Shown in pieces: positions 5,585 to 12,020 of a DNA stretch of 29,225 bases. This DNA comes from a virus. Each line of letters opens with the position of its first letter. Positions within the stretch are counted from its first letter, which is position 1. The stretch is from positions 1 through 29,225 of IMG/VR virus record IMGVR_UViG_3300035388_000079. The stretch is one strand, 5' to 3'. The notes below the pieces were generated by a model. That model worked only from the letters and a program-made list of their open reading frames with translations, was not told the origin of the DNA and ran no database searches. The translations under genes were made by a program, and so were the position numbers.

Positions 5585-6571
5585 ATGGCGCGACCGATAA
5601 AATTAGGCATAGAGTACTTCAGTCTGGATGTACTACCGGATGAAAAGGTGGAATACATCGAGACATTATATGAAGCAGAAGGTTTTTATCTCTGGATCAA
5701 ACTTTTACAGCGGATATACTCGAGTGGCTATTTCATTAAATGGTCAAAGTTTCACTTAGCTTCTATGAAGAAACAGACAGGGATCCAGATGGATAAGATC
5801 GAAGAGATTCTTGCCAGCTGCCTAGAGGTTGGTTTATTCAATCAGGAACTCTATGATCAGTATGGAATTATCACTTCCAGGGGGATCCAGAAGCGGTTTT
5901 ATATGGCGGCACAGAAGCGAAAAGAGATTGAGATCATTCCAGAATACGTGCTTCATGACAAGTTATTGCGGTGGTTTGACGGTGATAACACGGAAGAAAC
6001 CCTACAAAAAGCAGACGAAAACCCAATGAGTGAAGGAGTTAATTCCGAAGAAACCAAGGAAGAAGAACCTAAACCGGAGGGTTATTGCGGAATTAATGCG
6101 GAAGAAACCCCACCTGATGAAGAGTTACCGGGGGGTAACGGAAGTGTTTCCGCAGAAGATTGCCGACTTAATGACGTCCAAAGTACACAAAGTAAAGTAA
6201 AGGAAAGTAAAGTAAAGGAAAGTAAAGTAAAGGAAAGTAAAGTAAAGGAAAGTAAAGAGAAAAAGAGTAAAGCGCGCAAACCCTCTCCACCTAAAATTGC
6301 CTATGCTGAAAACGTGAAAATGACGGAAGATCAATATCAAAAACTCGTGGAGGAAGTGGAGGTGTCAGGAGCGAAATGGGTGATTGATTATCTGAATAAT
6401 TACAAGATCGGTAATGGCAAGAAGTACAAGAGCGATTACCACGTGATGCGGAATTGGGTGATCGGCGCATACAGAGAGCGTTTAGCTAAAGGCCAGATAC
6501 CATCTGAAAGGAGTGAGGTGAATGACAGCGTTGAATCAGATCTTGCAGAACGGGATTGGAATCAGTTCTGA
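5585..6571 (+). CDS. Replication initiator, Lin1244/Lin1753 N-domain with DnaD-like end
   Basis: A 328-residue replication protein. Residues 1-125 match the Lin1244/Lin1753 N-terminal domain of phage initiators (GIEYFSLDVLPDEKVEYIE...YEAEGFYLWIKLLQRIY). The middle is acidic and low-complexity, with a KVKES repeat at about residues 203-222. Residues 236-315 look DnaD/DnaB-C-like (GKKYKSDYHVMRNWVIGAY). It should open or mark the phage origin and recruit the helicase loader encoded next. The four exact 15-bp repeats inside the gene may be origin iterons, as in lambda O. Its 3' end overlaps the loader by 50 bases. Confidence 0.85.
   Translation: MARPIKLGIEYFSLDVLPDEKVEYIETLYEAEGFYLWIKLLQRIYSSGYFIKWSKFHLASMKKQTGIQMDKIEEILASCLEVGLFNQELYDQYGIITSRGIQKRFYMAAQKRKEIEIIPEYVLHDKLLRWFDGDNTEETLQKADENPMSEGVNSEETKEEEPKPEGYCGINAEETPPDEELPGGNGSVSAEDCRLNDVQSTQSKVKESKVKESKVKESKVKESKEKKSKARKPSPPKIAYAENVKMTEDQYQKLVEEVEVSGAKWVIDYLNNYKIGNGKKYKSDYHVMRNWVIGAYRERLAKGQIPSERSEVNDSVESDLAERDWNQF
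6191..6250. repeat. 15-bp tandem repeat, four exact copies (possible iterons)
   Basis: AGTAAAGTAAAGGAA is repeated four times without change, with a fifth partial copy from 6251. It encodes SKVKE repeats in the replication initiator. The unit length keeps the frame, so copy number can vary without breaking the gene. Position inside the initiator gene suggests the replication origin, by analogy with lambda and other Firmicutes phages. Confidence 0.85.
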
Positions 6572-7310
6572 TCGGCAAGCTGTACATGCAAAAACACAGA
6601 GTCAGTATAAATGTCCGATTTGTCATGATTCGGGTTGGGAGATTATCATCAAGGATGATGGGCGGGAAGCATGCAGACCATGTGAGTGTTTGAAGCGCAA
6701 GAAGGCAATCAGTGCTTTGAAGGGTTCAGGGATTGCAGAGGCTTTTCAGGATCGTACCCTGGATAATTACATCCCAAAAAATGAGGTTCAGGAAGTTGCA
6801 TTGAGTCGATCAAAACGGTTTGTTGAGATCTTTGGAAAGTATGACAACATGCATATGAATTTTATGCTAATGGGACAAAATGGCGCTGGGAAAACACATT
6901 TATCTGTCGGAATAGCAAACGCATTGATCAAGAAAAATGTGTTGGTGCGTTATGTAACATTTCAGGATTTGCTTGCTACATTTGCAAACGCCAAGAAAGA
7001 AAAGGATCTGTACAAAGTGATTAACCAGTACAAGGACGCTGAGCTTTTGGTAATCGACGATATCTTCAGGACGACGATCCGAGAGTGGAATGGTCAGAAG
7101 AATCCCTTGATGAGTCATATTGACACGATGTTTCAGATCATTGATTATCGCTATTTCAAGAAAAAGGGGATTGTGGTTACCTGCGAGAAAACGATTGAAG
7201 AGTTACGAAATATGGATCGAGCAATTACAGGACGATTGGTTGAGTATGCCCGTGGCAACATCGTCGAATTCAAGGATCCAAAGCTGGATCACAGGTTCTA
7301 TGGCCGGTAG
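6522..7310 (+). CDS. DnaC/DnaI-type helicase loader (AAA+ ATPase)
   Basis: A 262-residue AAA+ ATPase that loads the replicative helicase at the phage origin. An N-terminal zinc site (C31/C34 with C51/C54) is followed by a linker and the ATPase core: Walker A GQNGAGKT at 118-125, Walker B LLVIDD at 175-180, and VVTCEKTIEEL near the sensor region. Length and order match DnaC/DnaI/IstB-like loaders. GGAGTGAGGTG precedes the ATG. It overlaps the initiator by 50 bases in another frame, which suggests coupled production of the two partners. No helicase gene is present, so host DnaB/DnaC is probably used. Confidence 0.92.
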   Translation: MTALNQILQNGIGISSDRQAVHAKTQSQYKCPICHDSGWEIIIKDDGREACRPCECLKRKKAISALKGSGIAEAFQDRTLDNYIPKNEVQEVALSRSKRFVEIFGKYDNMHMNFMLMGQNGAGKTHLSVGIANALIKKNVLVRYVTFQDLLATFANAKKEKDLYKVINQYKDAELLVIDDIFRTTIREWNGQKNPLMSHIDTMFQIIDYRYFKKKGIVVTCEKTIEELRNMDRAITGRLVEYARGNIVEFKDPKLDHRFYGR

Positions 7311-7581
7311 ATTAATTAACTGTGCTGCATGTAATCGATCGGTGAGAAATACAGATTTGATTGTGATCGGAGGCAAGGCATTTTGCGGGAGGTGCCTGAA
7401 GCGGATTCACATAAAGGGCAGAGGTATTTCAGGTTGGTATTACATGCATTTGAAAAAGCGGATCTTTGTTGAGTATTGGGATGGTCATGATCGAGTGGTT
7501 GAGGAATTTGGGATGGATGAACTTGTGGTCGGAAGAAGGACCCAGCGACAGATGGAGCAGGAGGAAGAGCGATATGCATAA
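7300..7581 (+). CDS. Small zinc-finger protein after the helicase loader
   Basis: A 93-residue protein with a CxxC pair at 8/11 and another at 29/32 (CAAC and CGRC), a compact zinc ribbon at the N-terminus, then a basic aromatic region and an acidic end. The ATG at 7300 overlaps the end of the loader gene by 11 bases, so it is probably translated by coupling; a much longer in-frame extension inside the loader gene lacks a ribosome-binding site. Function unknown; a replication accessory role is inferred from position only. Confidence 0.65.
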   Translation: MAGRLINCAACNRSVRNTDLIVIGGKAFCGRCLKRIHIKGRGISGWYYMHLKKRIFVEYWDGHDRVVEEFGMDELVVGRRTQRQMEQEEERYA

Positions 7582-7750
7582 ATTAGAATTTGATGCACCG
7601 GCACTGTACAGTTATCAGATGCGATTGAGTCCGGAAATGGTGTTGTACAAGTCGGAGGATAATGGCAAGATTATTCTCTATGATGAGGGAGCGAAGAAGA
7701 TGCTGGAAGTTGATCCGAAGTCGCTGAAGATGGTGAAAGGGGCGAAGTGA
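7574..7750 (+). CDS. Small hypothetical protein (58 aa)
   Basis: A 58-residue protein (starting MHKLEFDAPALYSYQM) with no recognised domain. AGGAGGAAG stands upstream of the ATG at 7574 and the gene overlaps the preceding one by 8 bases. An in-frame upstream extension is rejected because it has no ribosome-binding site. It is part of a run of short genes after the replication pair. Confidence 0.6.
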   Translation: MHKLEFDAPALYSYQMRLSPEMVLYKSEDNGKIILYDEGAKKMLEVDPKSLKMVKGAK

Positions 7751-7751
7751 T

Positions 7752-7901
7752 ATGCAATGGAAAATTTCCTGTTGGAATAGTAAATGTAAACAGTATTATG
7801 AGGACTCTTGCATGAATCCGAAGAAATGCATCCAATTGGATCAAGAGGGTAAATGTATGGATTTTGAAAAGGGGAAAAATGAAGCCTATCAGGAGGATTA
7901 G
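7752..7901 (+). CDS. Small cysteine-rich protein (49 aa)
   Basis: An intact 49-codon frame (starting MQWKISCWNSKCKQYYED) with five cysteines at 7, 12, 20, 26 and 35, fitting tightly between its neighbours with gaps of one and two bases. AAGGGGCGAAGTGAT precedes the ATG. The spacing suggests a small metal-binding or disulphide-bonded protein. It is easily missed because of its size. No family was recognised. Confidence 0.55.
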   Translation: MQWKISCWNSKCKQYYEDSCMNPKKCIQLDQEGKCMDFEKGKNEAYQED

Positions 7902-7903
7902 AT

Positions 7904-8269
7904 GTGGAAGATTTTAAACCGATGGGAATGAAAGAAATCGGAAGAATAGAATTTGAAATAATCTGCATGACAGAAAAATTAAGAGAACAATGCAGAAGAA
8001 CGAAATATTGTGAAGGATGTCCGATATCAACTGGCGAGTGTTGCCCGATAAGTCATTTGATAAAGGCGACGGACATAATGAAAATCAATGCGAAAAAAGA
8101 TTTTGTAACTAAAGAGAGGGTGATGGAAGAGGAGTTGAGAGCGAATTTGACCAATCAGTTGATACTGGTGAATGGACATGACTTGAGTGATCCGATGGTT
8201 CAAGAAGACTTACTTAAGTTGAATGATGAAATGAAGAAAACTTTGGGGATTAGTAGTCTTGGGATTTAA
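7904..8269 (+). CDS. Hypothetical protein with internal cysteine cluster
   Basis: A 121-residue mainly helical protein with a cysteine cluster in the middle (C-RRTKYCEGCPISTGECC) and a helical C-terminus (about 85-120). The GTG at 7904 is used; AGGAGGATT overlaps the end of the preceding small gene, and the nearby ATG at 7902 is in another frame and stops early. The C-terminal part faintly recalls Spo0E-type phosphatases but lacks their SQELD motif. Function unknown. Confidence 0.65.
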   Translation: MEDFKPMGMKEIGRIEFEIICMTEKLREQCRRTKYCEGCPISTGECCPISHLIKATDIMKINAKKDFVTKERVMEEELRANLTNQLILVNGHDLSDPMVQEDLLKLNDEMKKTLGISSLGI

Positions 8270-8283
8270 TTGGAGGAGAAGCT

Positions 8284-8544
8284 ATGGTACCAGTGAAAAC
8301 AGAAACAAGTGATATTGTGTTCAAAAAAGAAGGTGCTGGTGATCTACCAGCGACGAAATGTACGATGAACGATGGTGTATCACCATGCTATGAAACGGTA
8401 TGGGAGTTGACTCCCTTTGAGAAAAATCAAGTTATTGAGAATGGCAAGATCTACTTGTATTTGGTTGGTCAGACAGTTCAACCTTGCTTTATAACAACGG
8501 AGTCAGCGATTATTGTGAATGAAAATAAGGGCGGTACAAAATAA
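8284..8544 (+). CDS. Hypothetical protein (86 aa)
   Basis: An 86-residue protein, probably beta-rich (WELTPFEKNQVIENGKIYLY then LVGQTVQPCFITT), with no recognised domain. GGAGGAGAAG lies just upstream of the ATG. It belongs to the run of small genes that ends at the terminator near 8765. Confidence 0.65.
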   Translation: MVPVKTETSDIVFKKEGAGDLPATKCTMNDGVSPCYETVWELTPFEKNQVIENGKIYLYLVGQTVQPCFITTESAIIVNENKGGTK

Positions 8545-8561
8545 TAAATGGACGGTGAGAG

Positions 8562-8741
8562 ATGCCAAGACAGATTGAAAAGAGACAGAAAATAGAGGAC
8601 AGACTAATTGAGTATATTCGGGCAACTTTATCAACAGTCGAAGCCCAAGGGCGATTGGATCACTTCGATATTTCGATAAGTGTTCACCAGGGAACTTTGA
8701 GTTACAACCTGAATTTGAAAGAGAGAGAAAAAATAACATAG
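8562..8741 (+). CDS. Small hypothetical protein (59 aa)
   Basis: An intact 59-codon frame (starting MPRQIEKRQKIEDRLIEY) with a helical first half and a short strand-rich second half. GGTGAGAG precedes the ATG. It is the last gene before the terminator hairpin. No family was recognised; direction, spacing and ribosome-binding site support it as real. Confidence 0.55.
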   Translation: MPRQIEKRQKIEDRLIEYIRATLSTVEAQGRLDHFDISISVHQGTLSYNLNLKEREKIT

Positions 8742-8764
8742 CAGTCCTACCGGACATGCCGGCG

Positions 8765-8800
8765 GACACTTCTGAGTAACATACAGGAGTGTCTTTTTTT
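8765..8800 (+). terminator. Rho-independent terminator of the early/replication unit
   Basis: GACACTTCTG (8765-8774) pairs with CAGGAGTGTC (8784-8793) as a 10-bp stem with one G-U pair and a 9-base loop, followed by seven Ts. It lies 23 bases after the last small gene and just before the regulator at 8821. Confidence 0.85.
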
Positions 8801-8820
8801 ATTGTGAGGGGAGAGAAAAG

Positions 8821-9249
8821 ATGGAATTTGTGAAATGTTATCAGGATCTATGCAGAGAGATTGAAATATATGAAATGCGGCTTGAGTCACTCATCGCCCA
8901 GAAGGATGCGATTGTGGATGGGTGGTTGAAGCCGATCAGTGATATTTCTGGAATCGATTATACGGCACCCAGGGTGCAGGAGAATCATTGTAAGTTGGAT
9001 ATGATGGAGCATTTACCTCATATTGAAGCGTTGGAGAAGGATGTTGAGAAGTATCAGTTGCTACTGGAGAAGGTTAAGGAATGTCAAAAAATTATTGAGG
9101 AACGGATAAGCAATATGAATGGAATTGAATATAAAATAGCTTATATGAGAGTAATTGAAGGGAAAAACTTGAAAAAAATTGCAAAAGAGTTAAACTATTC
9201 TTATGGATATATAAGAAAAAATACTATAAATTTAAATTTGAAAGGATGA
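8821..9249 (+). CDS. ArpU/sigma-region-4-like late transcription regulator
   Basis: A 142-residue protein with two coiled-coil stretches (about 10-30 and 65-100) and a C-terminal helix-turn-helix of the sigma-70 region 4 type (GIEYKIAYMRVIEGKNLKKI then LNYSYGYIRKNTI). This architecture, just upstream of the packaging genes, is that of the ArpU/RinA-like activators known to switch on late phage operons. It follows a terminator; its own ribosome-binding site is GAGGGGAG. Its last 40 codons are clearly more AT-rich than the first 90, merging with the AT-rich genes downstream. Family identification is from pattern and position. Confidence 0.75.
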   Translation: MEFVKCYQDLCREIEIYEMRLESLIAQKDAIVDGWLKPISDISGIDYTAPRVQENHCKLDMMEHLPHIEALEKDVEKYQLLLEKVKECQKIIEERISNMNGIEYKIAYMRVIEGKNLKKIAKELNYSYGYIRKNTINLNLKG

Positions 9250-9255
9250 CGTAAG

Positions 9256-9918
9256 ATGAAAGACAATAAGATTAGATTTTCTGGAAGTACAAGAGACTGG
9301 GTTATTGTGGCAGTAATTATTTTAGGGGCAGTATTAATGTATTGTAGTGTACAAATAAATTATAACGATCACACGATTGCTGCAGTGAATCTGGTGGTTG
9401 GATTTATATCGGCATCAACGGTCGCAATACTTGCATTTTCAACATATGACTTGAGTACGGAGATTCAAAAAAAAGAGAATAAGGTAAAAACGGTTAGAGC
9501 GAATGTTGGTTTGGAAATTTGGAAAGATCAATTTGATTGTATTAGGGAAATTATTGAAAAACTTGAAGCCGTTTACAATAAAACGGATAAAATTTCTGAG
9601 AATGAGCTTGATGAGTATATTGGTCGATTTGCAGATTTATTTATATCTCGAGCGGAATTTCAAAAAAATATTGAAGATTTAGTTATTGCTGAACAAGGTT
9701 CTAAAATTAGTAAAGTAAAAGAAATTTATGAAAAGTCAAATCAATTGAAAGGTGTTATTGATTCAAAATTAAAGAAAACTGGAAGCACTCCTTATATAGA
9801 CTTAACTAGAATTATTAAGAACACTTCAACTGATTCAAAGTATACTGACGATTTCTACGGAAAACAAAAAAAAGACATTAATGAGATTCTAGATATTTTT
9901 ATAGAAGTATGTGATTGA
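9256..9918 (+). CDS. AT-rich cargo gene: two-helix membrane protein with cytosolic body (I)
   Basis: A 220-residue protein of unknown function. Two hydrophobic helices at about residues 14-34 and 42-63 are joined by a short external loop; the remaining roughly 150 residues are charged, helical and should face the cytoplasm. Base composition is strikingly AT-rich compared with the flanking phage genes, a sign of recent transfer. It is followed by a terminator. The gene at 10123-10749 has the same architecture. Location between the late regulator and the packaging genes is a common place for morons; superinfection exclusion or anti-phage defence is a reasonable guess but not shown. Confidence 0.7.
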   Translation: MKDNKIRFSGSTRDWVIVAVIILGAVLMYCSVQINYNDHTIAAVNLVVGFISASTVAILAFSTYDLSTEIQKKENKVKTVRANVGLEIWKDQFDCIREIIEKLEAVYNKTDKISENELDEYIGRFADLFISRAEFQKNIEDLVIAEQGSKISKVKEIYEKSNQLKGVIDSKLKKTGSTPYIDLTRIIKNTSTDSKYTDDFYGKQKKDINEILDIFIEVCD

Positions 9919-9977
9919 AAATATGGAACAATTAGGGAACAATTGTTGATGCAAAACTGTTGTATTATGGTATTGAG

Positions 9978-10005
9978 GAGAATTGCATAGAGCAGTTCTC
10001 TTTTT
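9978..10005 (+). terminator. Rho-independent terminator after cargo gene I
   Basis: GAGAATTGC (9978-9986) pairs with GCAGTTCTC (9992-10000), nine base pairs with one G-U, 5-base loop, then TTTTT. It isolates the 9256-9918 gene from the next one. Confidence 0.8.
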
Positions 10006-10051
10006 GTATATTATTTCTGGGTAATAGTAGTGAATATTTATTTCTATTTAG

Positions 10052-10080
10052 TTTATACATAGTGTAGAAACTCTTATAAT
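10052..10080 (+). promoter_or_regulatory. Promoter of cargo gene II
   Basis: TTTATA (10052-10057) and a perfect TATAAT (10075-10080) are separated by 17 bases. With the terminator just upstream and the ATG at 10123, this makes the next gene a self-contained unit, as expected of a moron expressed from the prophage. Confidence 0.6.
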
Positions 10081-10122
10081 GATATGATTTAATGATAGTA
10101 AGTTGAATTATAGGAGGACATT

Positions 10123-10749
10123 ATGAAAATAAACAAGCAAGATGCTTTTATGGCAGGATTCGTTATATTATTTTACGCTCTAAGTGTTATTGGTCTTGCT
10201 TTGGTTGGGAAGCCAAATGGGAGTTCGATTTTATTTAATGCAATTGAAGTTAGTGCTACAATAATTCTTGGAATTATTGCAATCAGTATTAGTCTTAAGC
10301 AAACTATAATTTCTGAGGAAATGAAGGTATTAGCTGAAAAACAGACATTGATATCGGAGGATCTAAGGCTGATTAATATTCTAGAGGAAATAAGCAAGCA
10401 AATTGAAATTCTCGAGGAAGTCGATGAATATCTTCAAAAGCTCGCAATGGCATTTTCATTATATCCATTATTAACTGCGCAGAGACGAATTTATAATATG
10501 CCGCTTGAATTCCAACATGATCTTATGCTCAAGAGCAAAAGATTTATTGATATTGATAGAGATAGATTTAATGTGCTTAAGGAATCATTAATAAGGCAAC
10601 ATTTGAAATGGCTTAATGCAAAGGGGGAAGAAGGCGAAGATATGGACTTCTCGCGGGGCAAAAGGAATATTAAAGAGTTATTAGAGCCTATCAATTACAA
10701 ACTGGAAGAACTAAATTCTAGGAAAAAAACGATAGAAGATAGATGGTAA
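10123..10749 (+). CDS. AT-rich cargo gene: two-helix membrane protein with cytosolic body (II)
   Basis: A 208-residue protein with two hydrophobic helices (about 9-29 and 36-58), a short external loop, and a long helical cytosolic region with a probable coiled coil at 60-105 (EEMKVLAEKQTLISEDLRLI). AGGAGG precedes the ATG. It has its own promoter and lies behind a terminator, so it can be expressed in the lysogen. Architecture and AT-richness match the gene at 9256, although the two sequences do not look alike, so they may be distant paralogues or partners. No domain was recognised. Candidate role: membrane-sited exclusion of other phages; this is inference from topology and position. Confidence 0.7.
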   Translation: MKINKQDAFMAGFVILFYALSVIGLALVGKPNGSSILFNAIEVSATIILGIIAISISLKQTIISEEMKVLAEKQTLISEDLRLINILEEISKQIEILEEVDEYLQKLAMAFSLYPLLTAQRRIYNMPLEFQHDLMLKSKRFIDIDRDRFNVLKESLIRQHLKWLNAKGEEGEDMDFSRGKRNIKELLEPINYKLEELNSRKKTIEDRW

Positions 10750-10784
10750 GGTATGGAAATCTGATTAAAATACGGAGGTGCGTT

Positions 10785-11336
10785 TTGGCAGCAGCAAATC
10801 CAATCCGCGACAAGCGGGTACTGAAAGACATTACTGGATACTTGAAGATGCAGAGCGAACGGGATTATATTCTCTTTATGATGGGGATCTATTCCGGGCT
10901 TCGGATCAGTGACATCCTGAAGCTGAAGGTGTCGGATGTTAGGAACCAAGACTACTTCATGGTGACCGAGCAGAAGACGGGGAACATCCGAAAGATCATA
11001 ATCAATCCGGAGCTGAGGCGAGAGATTGCCTTATATGTGTTGGATAAGGATAATGAAGATTATCTGATTCGGTCCCGGGAGAACTACAACAACCCGATAA
11101 GCAGGCAACGCGCTTATCAAATCATCACAGAAGCTGGAGAAAAGTATGGTGTTCGATTGAGTACGCATAGTATGCGGAAAACATTCGGGTACCATTTTTA
11201 TTTGCAGTGCGGCGAGAGGAATGCATTGCCGGTCTTGATGAAGATCTACGGGCACAGGAGTGAATTGCAAACATTGGACTACATTGGAGTGGAACAGGAC
11301 TATATCGATACATCGTTGAGAAACTTTAGATATTGA
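10785..11336 (+). CDS. Catalytic-domain-only tyrosine recombinase
   Basis: A 183-residue tyrosine recombinase holding just the catalytic domain: R40 (YSGLRISD), K64 (TEQKTGN), H128xxR131 (THSMRKT), H157 (YGHRS) and nucleophile Y166 (TLDYIGV). All six residues expected of an active enzyme are present, but the N-terminal core-binding (SAM-like) and arm-binding domains of phage integrases are absent. TTG 10785 is the start, with GGAGGTG just upstream. Such short enzymes beside terminase genes are seen in other Firmicutes phages; they may resolve genome multimers or act on a local site rather than integrate the phage. It returns to the base composition of the phage backbone. Confidence 0.85.
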   Translation: MAAANPIRDKRVLKDITGYLKMQSERDYILFMMGIYSGLRISDILKLKVSDVRNQDYFMVTEQKTGNIRKIIINPELRREIALYVLDKDNEDYLIRSRENYNNPISRQRAYQIITEAGEKYGVRLSTHSMRKTFGYHFYLQCGERNALPVLMKIYGHRSELQTLDYIGVEQDYIDTSLRNFRY

Positions 11337-11366
11337 CCTGTTTTTATATTTTTTTCTGTTGAGTTA

Positions 11367-11520
11367 GTCGAAACGGGTAGCTTGTTAAACCGTGTTTTTT
11401 CGACAGGGGGAAAGCTACTGATATGACTGGGGTTGAATACTTTTTAATGAATTTAACAATTCCTTAGATACGAGAAACTCAAATAGGTGTTAGGAAAACA
11501 CATTCAACCCCAGTAACCAT
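11367..11520 (+). ncRNA. Candidate structured RNA (pseudoknot plus multi-branched stem)
   Basis: The 222-base gap before the HNH gene holds nested complementarities. GTCGAAA (11367-11373) pairs with TTTCGAC (11398-11404), extended by CGG (11374-11376) with CCG (11390-11392). The loop segment GTAGCTT (11377-11383) pairs with AAGCTAC (11412-11418), giving a pseudoknot. Next, ACTGGGGTTGAAT (11426-11438) pairs perfectly over 13 bp with 11502-11514, enclosing three small hairpins at 11449-11462, 11472-11480 and 11487-11501; ATG/CAT extend the base (11423-11425 with 11518-11520). This is too ordered for a plain spacer. It may be a regulatory or packaging RNA, or a DNA site for the adjacent recombinase or late activator. 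No promoter was found; no known RNA family was recognised. Confidence 0.5.
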
Positions 11521-11558
11521 GCGGTCTGTCCTATGATTGAAGAGGTGATTTTAGGAAA

Positions 11559-11927
11559 ATGACAAGAAGATCATTGAAACCATGTGCCAAGATCGGGTGT
11601 AAGAACCTCACTTCAGGCTATTATTGTGAGGAACACAAGGCAGAAAAGAAAAAGGTAAAACGACAAAAGGATAAACAAAGACCATCGGCAAGCCAGCGAG
11701 GATATGATCATCGTTGGCGCAAGGCTCGAAGGTCTTTTTTATTACGGAATCCACTATGTGCTCGGTGTGCAGCCATTGGAATCGTTCGACAGGCGACAGT
11801 TGTTGACCACATCATCCCTCATAAGGGAGATCCAGGCTTGTTCTGGGATGTGAGTAACTGGCAACCGCTCTGTGAGGAATGCCACAACGTCAAGACTGCA
11901 ACCGAGGATGGTGGTTTCGGTAGATAG
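11559..11927 (+). CDS. HNH endonuclease of the packaging module
   Basis: A 122-residue HNH nuclease. Two zinc cysteine pairs (C67xxC70 and C105xxC108) frame the active site: D83-H84 with H88 (VVDHIIPH), N100 (VSNWQPLCEECH) and H109. The N-terminus has extra C9, C14 and C23 that may form another zinc site. In known cos phages with this gene order (HNH, TerS, TerL) the HNH protein works with the terminase to cut the cos site. It follows the structured non-coding region and is followed by a cos-like intergenic stretch. Confidence 0.9.
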   Translation: MTRRSLKPCAKIGCKNLTSGYYCEEHKAEKKKVKRQKDKQRPSASQRGYDHRWRKARRSFLLRNPLCARCAAIGIVRQATVVDHIIPHKGDPGLFWDVSNWQPLCEECHNVKTATEDGGFGR

Positions 11928-12003
11928 GTAGGGGGGTCTGAATCTCTACAACGGTTCCGAAGGGGACCGTTGGGTGAGCCTTCAGAAACGTGCCCGCGAA
12001 TTA
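11928..12003 (+). other. Probable cos region between HNH and terS
   Basis: The gap contains a run of six G (11931-11936) followed by TCTGAATCTCTAC, a hairpin AACGGTTCC-GAAG-GGGACCGTT (11950-11971; nine pairs, one G-U as RNA), then GTGCCCGCGAATTA. From memory of related HNH-TerS phages, a G-run plus AATCTCTA plus hairpin recurs at this spot and is taken as the packaging cut site. The exact cut position and overhang cannot be read here. The ribosome-binding site of terS (AGGAGGGG) follows. Confidence 0.5.
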
Positions 12004-12020
12004 GAATAGGAGGGGTATAA

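Noticed and set aside
6191-6250. CRISPR-like tandem repeat
   Set aside because: Repeats are 15 bp with no spacers and lie inside an intact replication gene.
8104-8269. Spo0E-like phosphatase domain at the end of the 7904 gene
   Set aside because: Only general helix and LI...G...V spacing match; the diagnostic SQELD motif is absent.
11417-11480. Hammerhead-like core (CTGATATGA followed by GAAAC)
   Set aside because: The required CUGANGA core has two extra bases and the three stems do not fall in hammerhead order around a cleavage site.
11426-11514. lox/FRT-type recombination site made of the 13-bp inverted repeat
   Set aside because: Arm length fits, but the 63-base spacer is far too long for a classic single crossover core; kept only as an alternative to the RNA interpretation.
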